A DNA stretch of 64,000 bases from Agarivorans litoreus. Its GTDB lineage: Bacteria > Pseudomonadota > Gammaproteobacteria > Enterobacterales > Celerinatantimonadaceae. The DNA is taken from contig NZ_BLPI01000001.1 in the NCBI RefSeq assembly GCF_019649015.1, positions 1,773,001 through 1,837,000 of the forward strand, in the 5' to 3' direction. Position numbers and translations under genes: made by a program. Positions 9,399 through 19,915 of the stretch are shown piece by piece. Every line of letters starts with the position of its first letter. Within the stretch, counting starts at the first letter, position 1. The notes under the pieces were generated by a model, which saw only the letters and a list, made by a program, of their open reading frames with translations, made no database searches and had not been told where the DNA came from.

Positions 9399-10709
9399 AT
9401 GGACGTCTCACAAGCACTCAACATCATCAATGACTGGAAGCCCAATCAAATTGAAACACTGGCTGATTTGTTACCCCTTGAGCTCATTAATGATGCCTAT
9501 GCTTTGTCCGATACGGTTACGCTGAGAAAACGCAAACTGTCGCTTGAGTCACTGGTCTGGTTGCTTGTTGGAATGGCGCTTTATAATGACAAATCGATAG
9601 CCAATATCGTGAATCAGCTCGATATTGTTGACCGTGAAGGTAAGCCTTTCGTTGCGCCAAGTGCACTCACGCAACGGCGTAAACAGCTAGGCGAACAAGC
9701 GATACACGATGTCTTTCAACTCATGTCAAAGCGCTGGTGCCAACAAGCCAACTTCGCTCACTGGAATGGTTTAACATTACTCGGTGTTGATGGTGTCACT
9801 TGGCGTACTGATGATTCTAAAGAGAACAGCGATGCATTTTCTCGACCTAAAGGCACACAATACCCACAAGTGCGCATGGTGTGTCAGATGGAGTTAAGCA
9901 CACATCTCATCACCGCCAGTGCTTTCGACGACTACAACGTCAACGAAATGGTGTTAGCCGAAAAGCTGATTAAAGATACGCCAGACCATAGCCTAACGAT
10001 GTTCGACCGTGGCTTTTATTCGATGGGGTTACTGCATGCTTGGCAGAGTGCAGGTACAGAGCGCCACTGGCTTCTGCCATTAAAGAAAAACACTCAATAT
10101 ACCGTGCAGAGAAGCTTTGGGCGTAACGATAAACTTGTCACCCTTACTAGTAATCCTAGAGCGCGTAAGTTATGGCCAGAACTATCCGAAACGATGACTG
10201 CTCGTCTCGTGACCCGCAAAATCAATGGCAAGACATTTGAGGTACTCACCTCCATGATTGACCCGATGCGCTTTCCAGCAGCAGATATTGGTTCATTGTA
10301 TGGACACCGTTGGGAAATCGAACTGGGATACCGAGAGCAAAAACAGTTTATGTTGGGAAGGCGTTTGACACTCAGAAGCCGTAAACCGGAGCTGGTGCGC
10401 CAAGAGCTATGGGGCATTTTGCTGAGCTATAATTTGATACGGTATCAAATGGTTGAAATGTGCTTTGTGTTGAAAGGGAGCTACTTACCTTACCAGCTGA
10501 GTTTCAATGGCGCGTTAGCGCATGTCATGAGGTTATTGGTAGGACTGCCTTATTCCAGCCCAGGGGCAATTCCTCGGCAGCTCAAGCATTTTTATGGGAT
10601 GGCAGAAAGCCTCATTCTTCCGCCAAGGCGAGAACGAACCTTTCCAAGATGCGTAAAGCCCAGACTGCAGCGATACGCTAGAAACAAAAATGCCGTTCAC
10701 CTTAAGTGA
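9399..10709 (+). CDS. IS4-family DDE transposase
   Basis: The 436-residue enzyme has an N-terminal helical domain and a beta-strand-interrupted RNase H-like core. The DDE residues are D131 (GVDGVTWR), D203 (MFDRGFY) and E308. The family YREK signature is exact in spacing: Y301, R304, E308, K315 in [15 protein letters not shown]. No frameshift or stop interrupts it. The stop codon lies inside the right terminal repeat, which folds on itself into a 12-bp hairpin. There is no obvious Shine-Dalgarno, as the terminator hairpin occupies that place. Confidence 0.95.
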   Translation: MDVSQALNIINDWKPNQIETLADLLPLELINDAYALSDTVTLRKRKLSLESLVWLLVGMALYNDKSIANIVNQLDIVDREGKPFVAPSALTQRRKQLGEQAIHDVFQLMSKRWCQQANFAHWNGLTLLGVDGVTWRTDDSKENSDAFSRPKGTQYPQVRMVCQMELSTHLITASAFDDYNVNEMVLAEKLIKDTPDHSLTMFDRGFYSMGLLHAWQSAGTERHWLLPLKKNTQYTVQRSFGRNDKLVTLTSNPRARKLWPELSETMTARLVTRKINGKTFEVLTSMIDPMRFPAADIGSLYGHRWEIELGYREQKQFMLGRRLTLRSRKPELVRQELWGILLSYNLIRYQMVEMCFVLKGSYLPYQLSFNGALAHVMRLLVGLPYSSPGAIPRQLKHFYGMAESLILPPRRERTFPRCVKPRLQRYARNKNAVHLK

Positions 10710-10754
10710 ACGGCATTGAAGCCGAAGCTTGCTTAAATTAGTTCTGGAAAAGGA

Positions 10755-11456
10755 TTAAGCGCCAAGATAGGCTTTACGCACATCCTCGTTCACCAGCAAG
10801 TTATCACCTGTGTCTTCAAGAACAATCCTGCCATTTTCCAGAACATAACCGCGGTCGGCTAAGCGTAACGCTTGGTTAGCATTCTGTTCTACTAAAAACA
10901 CCGTCATTCCACGTTGGCGCAACTGCTCCACAATATCAAAAATCTGCTGAATGATAATTGGCGCTAAACCAAGCGAAGGCTCATCTAATAGCAGCAAACG
11001 AGGGTTGCTCATTAAGGCGCGGCCAATGGCTAACATTTGTTGCTCACCACCAGACATAGTACCCGCACGCTGACTCACCCGTTCTAACAAACGCGGGAAC
11101 AAGCTATATACTTCTTCAATACGCTCTGCAGTTTCTTGCTTAGTGGCAAAAAACGCGCCCATGTGCAGGTTTTCTTCAACGGTTAAACGCGAGAAAATTC
11201 GGCGGCCCTCTGGTACCACAGCAATGTCGCCACGCATAATGTCGTGAGTTTGGCTATTGGTAATGTCTTTACCGTCAAACAAAACTTGGCCACTGCTGGC
11301 TCGCGGGTCGCCACACAAAGTCATTAGCAAAGTGGTTTTACCGGCGCCATTGGCACCAATTAAACTGACAATCTCGCCTTGGTTCACTTTTACACTTACA
11401 TCGTGCAGAGCTTGAATTGGGCCGTAGTGGGTTGAAACATTTTTTAACTCTAACAT
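10755..11456 (-). CDS. livF: Branched-chain amino-acid ABC transporter, ATP-binding protein LivF
   Basis: This 233-residue ATPase has Walker A GANGAGKTT, the ABC signature MSGGEQQML, Walker B RLLLLDEPSLGLAP and the H-loop replacement typical of LivF (FLVEQNANQAL). With LivG it powers import of leucine, isoleucine and valine through LivHM. It is the last gene of livHMGF, 19 bases after livG. Its downstream end now abuts an IS4-family element, so the operon's original terminator may be lost. Confidence 0.94.
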   Translation of the reverse strand: MLELKNVSTHYGPIQALHDVSVKVNQGEIVSLIGANGAGKTTLLMTLCGDPRASSGQVLFDGKDITNSQTHDIMRGDIAVVPEGRRIFSRLTVEENLHMGAFFATKQETAERIEEVYSLFPRLLERVSQRAGTMSGGEQQMLAIGRALMSNPRLLLLDEPSLGLAPIIIQQIFDIVEQLRQRGMTVFLVEQNANQALRLADRGYVLENGRIVLEDTGDNLLVNEDVRKAYLGA

Positions 11457-11475
11457 TGTTATTTTCTACCTCAGC

Positions 11476-12240
11476 CTAAAACTCGCCCAAGTAGGCTTTA
11501 ATCACCTCGGGGTTATTGCGAATTTCTTCTGGCGTACCGTTGGCTAAAGGACAGCCTTGGTTAACCACGTAAATACGATCTGATATGCCCATCACCAACT
11601 TCATATCGTGCTCAATCAGCAATACCGATACATTTTCCTTGTCACGCAAGTCCATAATCAAGCGATCTAGATCGTCGGTTTCCTTAGGGTTTAAACCAGC
11701 GGCAGGCTCATCAAGCATCAAAATTTCTGGACGTGTTACCATGCAACGAGCAATCTCTAAGCGGCGCTGCTGACCATAAGCCAAATTACCCGCTTTGCGA
11801 TTGGCAAACTCTTTTAGATCAACCTTATCAAGCCAATATTCAGCAAAGGCTAAGGCATCCGCCTCACTCTTTTTAAAACTTGGCGTTTTTAATAAGCCTG
11901 CTAAGAAGTTGGTATTTAAATGGCGGTGCTGTGCTACCAATAAGTTTTCAACCACACTCATATCTTTAAACAAACGAACATGCTGGAAGGTACGCACTAT
12001 GCCTTTACGGGCAATTTGGTGCCCCGCTAAACCTTGCAGTGCTTCACCGCGATAAAGTATTTGTCCAGCCGTGGGTTGGTAGAAACCGGTTAAACAGTTA
12101 AATACTGTGGTTTTACCCGCCCCATTTGGGCCAATTACCGACACCACTTCTTTCTCGTTTAACTTAAGGGCAACATTGTTTACCGCCAATAAGCCACCAA
12201 AACGCATGGTAAGGCCGTTTACATCTAATAAAGCACTCAT
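11476..12240 (-). CDS. livG: Branched-chain amino-acid ABC transporter, ATP-binding protein LivG
   Basis: The 254-residue ATPase contains Walker [10 protein letters not shown], the signature region [13 protein letters not shown], Walker [16 protein letters not shown] and H-loop [11 protein letters not shown]. The long insert after Walker A ([19 protein letters not shown]) is typical of LivG. It pairs with LivF on the cytoplasmic face of LivHM. The start overlaps the livM stop by four bases. Confidence 0.95.
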   Translation of the reverse strand: MSALLDVNGLTMRFGGLLAVNNVALKLNEKEVVSVIGPNGAGKTTVFNCLTGFYQPTAGQILYRGEALQGLAGHQIARKGIVRTFQHVRLFKDMSVVENLLVAQHRHLNTNFLAGLLKTPSFKKSEADALAFAEYWLDKVDLKEFANRKAGNLAYGQQRRLEIARCMVTRPEILMLDEPAAGLNPKETDDLDRLIMDLRDKENVSVLLIEHDMKLVMGISDRIYVVNQGCPLANGTPEEIRNNPEVIKAYLGEF

Positions 12241-13508
12241 GCCTTGGCCTCCTCTTTTAACTCAATATGAGGACGAGACATTGGCAATAAGCCCTGTGGT
12301 CGCCAAACCATCATAAATACCATCATCAAACCAAACATCAACATGCGATATTCATTAAATTCGCGCGCCATCTCTGGCAATACCGTCATAATAATTGCCG
12401 CCAAAACAACACCAATTTGCGAGCCCATGCCGCCCAGTACCACAATCGCCAAAATAATTGCCGATTCAATAAAGGTGAAAGATTCGGGGCTAATAAAGCC
12501 CTGACGTGCAGCAAAAAAGCTACCGGCAAAACCCGCAAACGCAGCACCAATAGTAAAGGCACTCAACTTAACTACAGTAGGGTTTAAGCCTAATGAGCGA
12601 CAGGCAATTTCGTCCTCACGCAGTGCTTCCCATGCGCGGCCAATTGGCATTCTTAATAAACGGTTAATCACAATTACCGTTAGCACCACCAATAACAAGG
12701 CCATTAGATACAAGAAAATCACTTTGTATTGCGAGTTGTAGCTAATACCAAAAAAGTTGTGGAAGGTATCAAAACCCTCGCCTTTCAGGCGGCGGTTAAA
12801 CTCCAAACCAAACAAGGTAGGCTTAGGAATACCACTGATCCCGTTTGGGCCACCGGTAAGGTGAGTTAAGTTATTCAGCAGTAGGCGAATAATTTCACCA
12901 AAACCTAGCGTTACAATAGCTAAGTAATCACCCCGTAGGCGCAATACTGGGAACCCCAATAAAAAGCCAAACAAGGCCGCCATAGCACCAGCAATAGGCA
13001 AACAAACCCAAAAACCAAAGCCATCGGCACTTAGCAGCGCATAAGTGTATGCACCTACCGCATAAAAGCCTACATAACCTAAATCCAGTAAGCCGGCTAA
13101 GCCAACCACCACATTTAGGCCCAAGCCTAGCATCACGTAAATAAGCGTGAGTGTGGCCAAATCCACCGAGCCGCGGCTTACCATAAAGGGCCAAATAATT
13201 GCGCCAGCCAAGGCAAAGGACACCAGCAAGCGATAAGCCTTTGGGTTTTGCTCAGGACTAGGAAGTTTAAAGTTAAAACCCTTGCTTGGGGCTTTTCCGA
13301 TTTTTTTCTTAAATAACAGCGGATGAAGTAACTGGCTAACAAATACTGCCGCCATGCCAATGAATAACCATTTTAGATGAGCTTCATCGGCCAAAGCCAA
13401 GTTTAAGCCACTGCTGCTTGGCTCCATACGAATGCCCAATAGCCAGCCGGCCAACAGCATAAAAGTGATGGTAGAAATTAATGCACCAGAGAGATTGAGC
13501 TTACTCAT
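12237..13508 (-). CDS. livM: Branched-chain amino-acid ABC transporter permease LivM
   Basis: A 423-residue inner-membrane permease, comparable with E. coli LivM. It has the extra N-terminal hydrophobic region of that subunit (residues 1-60) and the permease core with [17 protein letters not shown], the EAA-like loop contacting the ATPases, and [13 protein letters not shown] near the C-terminus. It forms the channel with LivH. The start overlaps livH by four bases, consistent with coupling. Confidence 0.94.
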   Translation of the reverse strand: MSKLNLSGALISTITFMLLAGWLLGIRMEPSSSGLNLALADEAHLKWLFIGMAAVFVSQLLHPLLFKKKIGKAPSKGFNFKLPSPEQNPKAYRLLVSFALAGAIIWPFMVSRGSVDLATLTLIYVMLGLGLNVVVGLAGLLDLGYVGFYAVGAYTYALLSADGFGFWVCLPIAGAMAALFGFLLGFPVLRLRGDYLAIVTLGFGEIIRLLLNNLTHLTGGPNGISGIPKPTLFGLEFNRRLKGEGFDTFHNFFGISYNSQYKVIFLYLMALLLVVLTVIVINRLLRMPIGRAWEALREDEIACRSLGLNPTVVKLSAFTIGAAFAGFAGSFFAARQGFISPESFTFIESAIILAIVVLGGMGSQIGVVLAAIIMTVLPEMAREFNEYRMLMFGLMMVFMMVWRPQGLLPMSRPHIELKEEAKA

Positions 13509-14431
13509 ACTTTCTCAACCTCCGGCTTACCTAACAAACCTGTAGGCATAAATAACAATACAAAACACAATAGACCAAACGACACCACGTCTTTGTATTC
13601 CGTACTAAAGTAACCTGCGGTAATTGCCTCGGTAATGCCTAACAACAAACCACCTACCACTGCGCCAGGAATAGAACCAATGCCGCCCAATACCGCTGCA
13701 GTAAAGGCTTTTAAGCCTGCCATAAAGCCAATGTAAGGGTTAATTACACCGTAATAAATACCCAATAGCACACCCGCTACTGCGGCCAATGCAGCACCAA
13801 TAACAAAGGTGAGAGAGATAACTTTATTGGTATCGATACCCAACAAATTGGCCATGCCGATATCTTCAGAACAAGCGCGACAGGCACGTCCCATGCGCGA
13901 GTGAGTAATAAAGGTGGTTAGTGCAATCATAGTGACAAAGGTCACTACAAAAATAACTAACTGCATGTAGGAAATAGTTAGGTTAAAGCCGTCTTCTGGA
14001 CCAAATGTCCAACCGCCAGTAATTAAACTGGGCATAGCAATGTCTCGGCTACCCTGCGACAGTCGCACCAAGTTCTGCAAGAAGATAGACATACCAATGG
14101 CCGAAATGAGCGCAATTAGGCGATTACCGCCGCGTACCGGCCGGTAAGCGACCTTTTCAATGGTCCAGCCATAGGCGCTGGTAATAATGATGCTTATTGC
14201 AAACGCACCAAATAACAAAATAGGTAAGGAATCTAGGCCCATTAAGGCCAATGCAGCTAACACAATAAACGCCACGTAACTACCGATCATATACACTTCA
14301 CCATGCGCGAAGTTAATCATGCCAATAATGCCGTACACCATGGTGTAACCAATGGCGATAAGTGCGTAGGTGCTACCAATGGTTAAACCATTAACTAGCT
14401 GCTGAAAGAAATAGAAAAATTGCTCAGACAT
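13505..14431 (-). CDS. livH: Branched-chain amino-acid ABC transporter permease LivH
   Basis: The 308-residue permease has the LivH start block [21 protein letters not shown], the [14 protein letters not shown] coupling loop and [17 protein letters not shown] near the end, with about eight membrane segments. It is the first gene of the tightly overlapping livHMGF set. A terminator-like hairpin separates it from livJ upstream, which should lower permease relative to binding-protein expression. Confidence 0.94.
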   Translation of the reverse strand: MSEQFFYFFQQLVNGLTIGSTYALIAIGYTMVYGIIGMINFAHGEVYMIGSYVAFIVLAALALMGLDSLPILLFGAFAISIIITSAYGWTIEKVAYRPVRGGNRLIALISAIGMSIFLQNLVRLSQGSRDIAMPSLITGGWTFGPEDGFNLTISYMQLVIFVVTFVTMIALTTFITHSRMGRACRACSEDIGMANLLGIDTNKVISLTFVIGAALAAVAGVLLGIYYGVINPYIGFMAGLKAFTAAVLGGIGSIPGAVVGGLLLGITEAITAGYFSTEYKDVVSFGLLCFVLLFMPTGLLGKPEVEKV

Positions 14432-14556
14432 AACTGCCCCAATCTAGTGGCCAACGCCACCTATACCGGCAAGTAAGTGTATTCAGTGTTGCGGCCCAAA
14501 CCGCTGATAACCTTGTTACCCAGCTGACTTATCTTGTTTGGTATATTTAGTGTCTT

Positions 14557-14595
14557 AAAAACAGAAACACCGACTAACTTATCGCTAGCCGGTGT
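14557..14595 (-). terminator. Intercistronic partial terminator between livJ and livH
   Basis: On the minus strand, arms corresponding to 14586-14595 and 14567-14576 pair at 9 of 10 positions and are followed by a T-rich run (14557-14566). It lies after the livJ stop and about 125 bases before livH. This arrangement fits differential expression, with the periplasmic binding protein made in excess over the membrane complex. Confidence 0.65.
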
Positions 14596-14607
14596 GGTAT
14601 TACGCGC

Positions 14608-15726
14608 TTACTTAGCTGCTGAAGAAGAACCGTCAGCGTGCCAAGTGAATACACCAAAGTCGAAGCCTTTAAGATCGCCTTTAGCGTCCCATTGTAGGGG
14701 GCCCATAACCGTTTCAACGGTGTTATTACGTAGGAATTCGGCTACAGCTTCTGGATCATCACCCGCGGCATTTACGCCAGCAACAATACTTTGCATGGCA
14801 GCAAAGGCCGTCCATACGAATGGACCAGTAGGATCGTCGCCATTTTTAACTAGAGCATCTACCACTGGTTTATTGGCAGGATCTAAGTCGTATTTCTTAG
14901 GAAGCGTAACCAATAAACCTTCTGAAGCTGCACCAGCAATCGCAGAAATGTCTTTATTACCTACACCTTCAGGCCCCATGAAGGTTGCTTCTAGCCCCTT
15001 TTCAGCAGACTGACGCAAAATCGCGCCTAGCTCAGGGTGGTAACCACCGTAGTAAACAAAATCAACCTTCTCTTTATTCAGCTTAGAAATAAGCGCAGAA
15101 AAATCTTTATCGCCAGCTGTTACACCTTCAAAAGCCACCACTTTAGTGCCAGCAGCTTCTAGCTCATTTTTCACAGAAGTAGCAATACCTTCTCCATATT
15201 GTTGCTTATCGTGGATAACCGCTACGCGCTGCGGCTTAACCTTTTCGATAATGTAACGAGCAGCCGTTGGACCTTGGTCGCTGTCTAAACCAATAGTACG
15301 AAAAACAAGTTGGTAATCACGAGTGGTGATATCTGGATTAGTAGAAGCTGGTGTGATCATCAATACACCTTCATCTTCATATACGTCTGACGCAGGCTGA
15401 GTTGCACCTGAACAAAGGTGACCAATTACGTATTTAACACCATCGTTAATGATTTTGTTAGCTACGGCCACGGCCTGTTTTGGCTCACAAGCATCATCGT
15501 AAACTACTGCTTCAATTTGCTTGCCAGACAGTGCGCCAGCTTGGTTAAGCAGCTCTACCGCAATACCACCACCGGCAAATTGCATGTCACCGTATTGCGC
15601 CACTGGACCAGTTACTGGACCAGCAATTGCCACTTTAATTGTGTCTGCTGCTTGTGCGAAAGTAGCAGCGCCGAATAGAGCTAGCGAAACTGCTAGCCCT
15701 GAAGCTGATTTTGTCCATTTAGTCAT
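14608..15726 (-). CDS. livJ: Branched-chain amino-acid ABC transporter substrate-binding protein
   Basis: The 372-residue periplasmic protein starts with a signal peptide (about 1-26, ending FAQA) and follows the LivJ/LivK pattern: [20 protein letters not shown], the disulfide region [22 protein letters not shown], then PASTNPDIT. It delivers leucine, isoleucine or valine to LivHMGF. A longer frame begins at 15738, but GGAG 7 bases before the ATG at 15726 makes that the start. LivJ and LivK cannot be separated from sequence alone. Confidence 0.93.
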   Translation of the reverse strand: MTKWTKSASGLAVSLALFGAATFAQAADTIKVAIAGPVTGPVAQYGDMQFAGGGIAVELLNQAGALSGKQIEAVVYDDACEPKQAVAVANKIINDGVKYVIGHLCSGATQPASDVYEDEGVLMITPASTNPDITTRDYQLVFRTIGLDSDQGPTAARYIIEKVKPQRVAVIHDKQQYGEGIATSVKNELEAAGTKVVAFEGVTAGDKDFSALISKLNKEKVDFVYYGGYHPELGAILRQSAEKGLEATFMGPEGVGNKDISAIAGAASEGLLVTLPKKYDLDPANKPVVDALVKNGDDPTGPFVWTAFAAMQSIVAGVNAAGDDPEAVAEFLRNNTVETVMGPLQWDAKGDLKGFDFGVFTWHADGSSSAAK

Positions 15727-15738
15727 TGATAACTCCAT

Positions 15739-16188
15739 GTTAGCTTTTTGTTATATTGAGTGTGTTTGCAGAAGTGCCGCATTAAACCATAATGCAGATT
15801 TCACCCCAGTGGCTGTTGTTTTACCCTAAGTTTGTGGTGTTTCACAAGTCAGCTTTACGCTGCCGACTCTGTCACATAGTGATTTAACAACTTATTTGCC
15901 TATACAAAAAACAATACACCGATCACATGCAGTAAAAAATCTCGCCCAACCAAACTATTGAACTACAAACAGATCTAATTTCAAAATTTAAACCTTATTT
16001 ATCTCAAATATGCTACTGCTCTGCTGAATTACTAAATTTTGATAAGGTTAAATTAAATTTTACAGGATAAAAATAAAGCCATTTGGCCTAAAGCCATAAG
16101 AATAGGCTGGTATCACCAGTAACTTTTTGATGTTTTACGCTCAAACAAAGAATAAATATGCAAGGATTAATAGACAAATATCAACGTT
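15739..16188. other. Long AT-rich upstream region of livJ
   Basis: About 450 bases with no credible coding frame separate livJ from the mscS-like gene, both on the minus strand. The segment is AT-rich and should hold the livJ promoter and any Lrp-type control sites, but I could not assign a convincing -35/-10 pair or operator. Confidence 0.5.
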
Positions 16189-16218
16189 AGCAGAAACAGC
16201 ACAGCTGCTGTTTCTGCT
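16189..16218. terminator. Hairpin downstream of the MscS-family gene
   Basis: AGCAGAAACAGC at 16189-16200 pairs perfectly with GCTGTTTCTGCT at 16207-16218. It lies 8 bases past the stop of the mscS-like gene. There is no strong T run on the minus strand, so termination may be weak. Confidence 0.55.
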
Positions 16219-16225
16219 ATCTTGA

Positions 16226-17311
16226 TTATGCTTCTAAATCTACCGGGCTAGAATTTAAATGAAGAGTACGAGTAGGGAAGGCAAACTCGGCACCGTTAGC
16301 TTCCACAATCTCTACGATCTTATTCAACACATCTTGCTTCACTTCGTGATATTTCACCCAGTTGGTGGTTTTAGTAAAGGTGTAGATAAAGAAGTCCAGT
16401 GACGAAGCATTAAAGCTGTCAAAATTTACCATCAAGGTTTGGCTAGTATCTATCTCGGGATGGTTACGTAACATTTGCTCTACTTCAGCCACTACCTTAC
16501 TCATCTTGCTCGCGTCATCATAACGAATACCAATGGTTTCTTTGATTCGCCGATGGCTCATTCGACTGGGGTTTTCCACGGCAATGCTAGAAAATATAGA
16601 GTTAGGCACGTACAAAGGCCGTTTGTCGAAGGTGCGAATTTTAGTCACTCGCCAGCCTATGTTTTCAACCGTGCCTTCTATACTGCGATCGGGCGAGCGG
16701 ATCCAATCCCCCACTTTAAAAGGTTTATCAAAGTAGACCAACAGCGCACCAAAAAAGTTAGCCAATAGGTCTTTGGCGGCCATACCAACAATTAATCCGC
16801 CCATACCGCCAAAGGCTAATACACCAGAAATACTAAAGCCTAAAGTTTGAAACACCGCTAATAAAAACAAAATGATTACAGCTGCACGGCATAACTTTGC
16901 CAATGCCTGCACGGTGGTTTTATCTTTACCCACCACTATCAACTGCTCTTCGGCTCTGCGCACAAAGCGCATGGCCGCCCAAGCCACCATAAACACCACT
17001 AGCACTTGGCGAATAATGGGAATGTAAGGCTTAAAGTCTGACTCCAAGGCATTAGCAAAGGCCACCGCCACTAATGACAAACCCACTACCGCAATCATCC
17101 AGTTAATCGGTTTCCAAAGTGAAAACCAAATAGCGTCGTCCCATACGGTTTTGGTTTTCTCGGTTAGGCGGCTCATGCGTGAGGCTAAAATACGCCAAAC
17201 CAAAAAGGCCACCAGGGTGATGCTTAACACCACAAATACATCAAATAACCAATTAGACGTGGCTAACTGAGCTTGCTCCTGCTCTAACCACTGGGCAAAT
17301 TCTTCAAACAT
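16226..17311 (-). CDS. MscS-family mechanosensitive ion channel (YnaI-like)
   Basis: The 361-residue protein has about five membrane segments. The last is the glycine- and alanine-rich pore helix GVLAFGGMGGLIVGMAAKDLLANF, followed by the beta-domain signature PFKVGDWI, and a soluble alpha-beta cytoplasmic domain (about 270-350). MscS-type channels open under membrane tension to release solutes after osmotic downshock. Length and the extra helices before the pore fit YnaI-type rather than the three-helix MscS. It has its own short leader and a hairpin after it. Confidence 0.88.
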   Translation of the reverse strand: MFEEFAQWLEQEQAQLATSNWLFDVFVVLSITLVAFLVWRILASRMSRLTEKTKTVWDDAIWFSLWKPINWMIAVVGLSLVAVAFANALESDFKPYIPIIRQVLVVFMVAWAAMRFVRRAEEQLIVVGKDKTTVQALAKLCRAAVIILFLLAVFQTLGFSISGVLAFGGMGGLIVGMAAKDLLANFFGALLVYFDKPFKVGDWIRSPDRSIEGTVENIGWRVTKIRTFDKRPLYVPNSIFSSIAVENPSRMSHRRIKETIGIRYDDASKMSKVVAEVEQMLRNHPEIDTSQTLMVNFDSFNASSLDFFIYTFTKTTNWVKYHEVKQDVLNKIVEIVEANGAEFAFPTRTLHLNSSPVDLEA

Positions 17312-17383
17312 TAATCCATCTCTTTACTTGATAACTCTATAAGTACTCGCTTTTGAAAAAAGTCTATACGAGACTTAATAAAC

Positions 17384-17407
17384 AAAACGCGGCCTTAGCC
17401 GCGTTTT
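17384..17407. terminator. Terminator of prlC
   Basis: AAAACGCGGC at 17384-17393 pairs with GCCGCGTTTT at 17398-17407, with T-rich sequence following on the minus strand. It sits 23 bases after the prlC stop. Confidence 0.85.
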
Positions 17408-17429
17408 AACTGATCTTTTACCTGCAAGA

Positions 17430-19463
17430 TTAGGCGGCAATTCCAGAATGACGCAACAAAGCATCAACTTTCGGCTCGCGCCCCCTAAAAGCTTTAAACA
17501 GCTCCATAGGTTCTTGCGAGCCACCTTTCTCAAGAATATTGCTCAAGAAATGCGCGCCAGTTTCAGGGTTGAAAATACCTTCATCCTCAAATTTAGAGAA
17601 GGCATCAGCCGACAATACTTCAGCCCATTTGTAGCTGTAGTAACCCGCACTGTAACCACCAGCAAAAATATGGCTAAAGCTATTCTGAAAGCGGTTAAAG
17701 CTAGGAGGCTTAATTACCGATACCTGTGCACGCACTTCGTTTAATAGATCTAATACACTGCGGCCATTGGCTGGCTCGTGGTGTAAGCGGAAGTCAAATA
17801 ACGAAAACTCTAATTGGCGCACCATGGTCATCGCCGATTGGAAGTTGCGAGCCGCTAACATTTTATCTAACAAGGCTTGTGGCAGTGGCTCACCCGTTTC
17901 GTAATGGCCAGAAATAAAGGCCAAAGCATCACTTTGCCAACACCAGTTTTCTAAAAACTGGCTAGGTAGCTCTACAGCATCCCAAGCCACACCGTTAATA
18001 CCAGAAACCGCTGCTTCATCCACCTTAGTCAACATATGGTGAATACCGTGACCAAACTCGTGGAACAAGGTAATCACTTCATCGTGAGTGAATAGCGCTG
18101 GTTTATCACCTATCGGTTTATTGAAGTTACAGGTTAAGTAAGCAACGGGTTTAATCAGTTCACCCTTGGCGTCGACACGACGGTCGATACAACCATCCAT
18201 CCAAGCGCCGCCACGTTTATGTTCGCGGGCATATAAATCTAGATAGAACGAGCCGCGCAACTCTCCACTTTGATCGCTAATTTCAAAAAAGCGTACGTCA
18301 GAATGCCAAGTATCTACGTTTTGCTTCTCGCTTACCTCGACCTTAAATAGGCGTTTAACCACTTCGAACAAACCGCCAAGTACCTTGTCTTCTGGGAAGT
18401 AAGGGCGTAACTGTTCATCAGAAATAGCGTAAGTATGTTGTTTTAGTTTCTCAGAGTAATAAGCCATATCCCAAGCAGCTAAGTCAGATACATTATGCTG
18501 CTCTTTGGCAAAGGCTTCTAGCTCGGCTAACTCGCGCTCAGCTTGCGGTTTAGAACGCGCAGCAAGGTCATTCAAAAAGCCTAATACTTGAGAGGGTGAC
18601 TCAGCCATTTTAGTGGCTAACGATTTATCAGCGTAACTATCAAAACCCAGCAGTTTTGCTAGCTCGCTACGCAGCTCTAGTTCTTCATCAATAATCGCGG
18701 TGTTATCGAATTTTTCTTCGGTACTTGCTTGCTCCGAGGCGCGGGTGCTAAAAGCGCGGTACATTTCTTCACGCAGCTCACGGCTGTCGGCATAGGTCAT
18801 CACCGGCAAGTAACTTGGAAACTCTAAGGTTAGTAAGTAGCCATCAAGTTCTTTGGCTTCTGCGGCTTGTTTAGCGGCAGCTAAAGCAGACTCTGGCAGA
18901 CCGGCGAGGTCATTTACATCGCTAATCTGTTTTTGCCAAGCTAAAGTGGCATCTAATACATTGTTAGAAAATTGCGAAGACAGTTCAGACAAGCGCTTCA
19001 CAATCTCACCATAACGGCTTTGCTGCTCGGCTTCTAAGCCAATGCCCGACAATTCAAAGTCACGCAGCGCGTCACTAATCGATTTTTGTTGGGCTAGATT
19101 ATAACTGGCAAATGCATCGCTATCGGCGAGTTGTTTGTAGGCTTGATACAAACCTTTATGTTGGCCTACAAAGGTGCTGTATTCAGACAATAGCGGTAAA
19201 CACGCTTCATAAGCTTCGCGCAACTCTGGGCTATTTACCACCGAGTTACAGTGGCTCACTGGTGACCACAAACGGCTTAAACGGTCATTCACTTCATCCA
19301 AAGGCAAGATAAAGTTTTGCCAAGTTGGAGTCTCGTGCTGAAGCACCTCATCAATGGTGGTGCGGCATTCCTCAATCACTTGCTCTACTGCAGGCTGCAC
19401 ATGTTCAGGTTTAATTTTGCTAAACGGAGGTAATCCAGGTAAATCAAGTAAAGGGTTACTCAT
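17430..19463 (-). CDS. prlC: Oligopeptidase A (M3 family metallopeptidase)
   Basis: The 677-residue cytosolic thimet-type oligopeptidase carries the zinc site H468-EFG-H472 (LFHEFGHGIHH) and a second-ligand helix near GINGVAWDAVELPSQFLE. Length and motif position match E. coli OpdA/PrlC, which degrades signal peptides and short peptides. An AAGGA lies just before the ATG. A MITE-like element ends only 29 bases upstream of the start codon, so the promoter is either inside the element or displaced by it. Confidence 0.95.
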   Translation of the reverse strand: MSNPLLDLPGLPPFSKIKPEHVQPAVEQVIEECRTTIDEVLQHETPTWQNFILPLDEVNDRLSRLWSPVSHCNSVVNSPELREAYEACLPLLSEYSTFVGQHKGLYQAYKQLADSDAFASYNLAQQKSISDALRDFELSGIGLEAEQQSRYGEIVKRLSELSSQFSNNVLDATLAWQKQISDVNDLAGLPESALAAAKQAAEAKELDGYLLTLEFPSYLPVMTYADSRELREEMYRAFSTRASEQASTEEKFDNTAIIDEELELRSELAKLLGFDSYADKSLATKMAESPSQVLGFLNDLAARSKPQAERELAELEAFAKEQHNVSDLAAWDMAYYSEKLKQHTYAISDEQLRPYFPEDKVLGGLFEVVKRLFKVEVSEKQNVDTWHSDVRFFEISDQSGELRGSFYLDLYAREHKRGGAWMDGCIDRRVDAKGELIKPVAYLTCNFNKPIGDKPALFTHDEVITLFHEFGHGIHHMLTKVDEAAVSGINGVAWDAVELPSQFLENWCWQSDALAFISGHYETGEPLPQALLDKMLAARNFQSAMTMVRQLEFSLFDFRLHHEPANGRSVLDLLNEVRAQVSVIKPPSFNRFQNSFSHIFAGGYSAGYYSYKWAEVLSADAFSKFEDEGIFNPETGAHFLSNILEKGGSQEPMELFKAFRGREPKVDALLRHSGIAA

Positions 19464-19492
19464 AGGGGATCCTTAAAGATTGAGAAATGCTT

Positions 19493-19756
19493 GGGTCTGT
19501 TGACCTTTCGCGGTTAAATTTTGTTCGAGATAAAATCGTTTTAGGCGCGACAAGAAGTGTGTAGCTTAGTTATTCTAAGCAAATCCGCCTTAACAAAGCA
19601 TAAAACGATTTTAGCCGAACCCTTCGGGCAGCGTTTGTGGTTCATTTCTACTGCGTTATCGGCTTCTCCTGTAGGCTAGCTACACTTCAAAGCCTCTGCC
19701 TTGTATAAATAATCCACGAACAGCTGCAAAAATCAGCTCGAAAGATCAACAGACCC
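19493..19756. mobile_element. MITE-like element, long form, copy 2
   Basis: The ends are inverted repeats GGGTCTGTTGACCTTT and AAAGATCAACAGACCC, 15 of 16 bases complementary, flanked by CTTG and CTAG. It is 264 bases long and non-coding. TAAAATCGTTTTA at 19531-19543 pairs perfectly with TAAAACGATTTTA at 19601-19613. A smaller hairpin, GCTTAG with CTAAGC, lies between them, and the stem is followed by CCGAACCCTTCGGGCAGC. The same architecture occurs in copy 1 with different stem sequence. Confidence 0.85.
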
Positions 19757-19915
19757 TAGCTATGAATAGCTTAATCTGGGGCTAAAAATTTGTAAATCAA
19801 CCCACGTTTAGTGATTTCGACAGTTTACATAGCTTTGAATTAGACTATGATTTCCTTAGGGATTATTTTGGTTCTAGGTTTATCAATAACCTAGGCCAAC
19901 AGGACTCATCGATTA

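Larger units (their letters stand above)
9308..10720 (+). mobile_element. IS4-family insertion sequence
   Basis: Inverted ends beginning AATGCCG (9311-9327 and 10701-10717, 15 of 17 matching; the match extends a few bases outward) bracket one transposase gene. A direct repeat GCCGAAGCTT is found at 9300-9309 and 10721-10730, a probable target-site duplication; because it overlaps the end bases the exact boundary is ambiguous by about two bases. Intact ends, intact transposase and intact direct repeat point to a recent insertion. It lies 34 bases beyond the livF stop. Confidence 0.88.

Noticed and set aside
10094-10417. Antisense frame in the IS4 transposase
   Set aside because: It lies entirely within the intact transposase and has no start signal.
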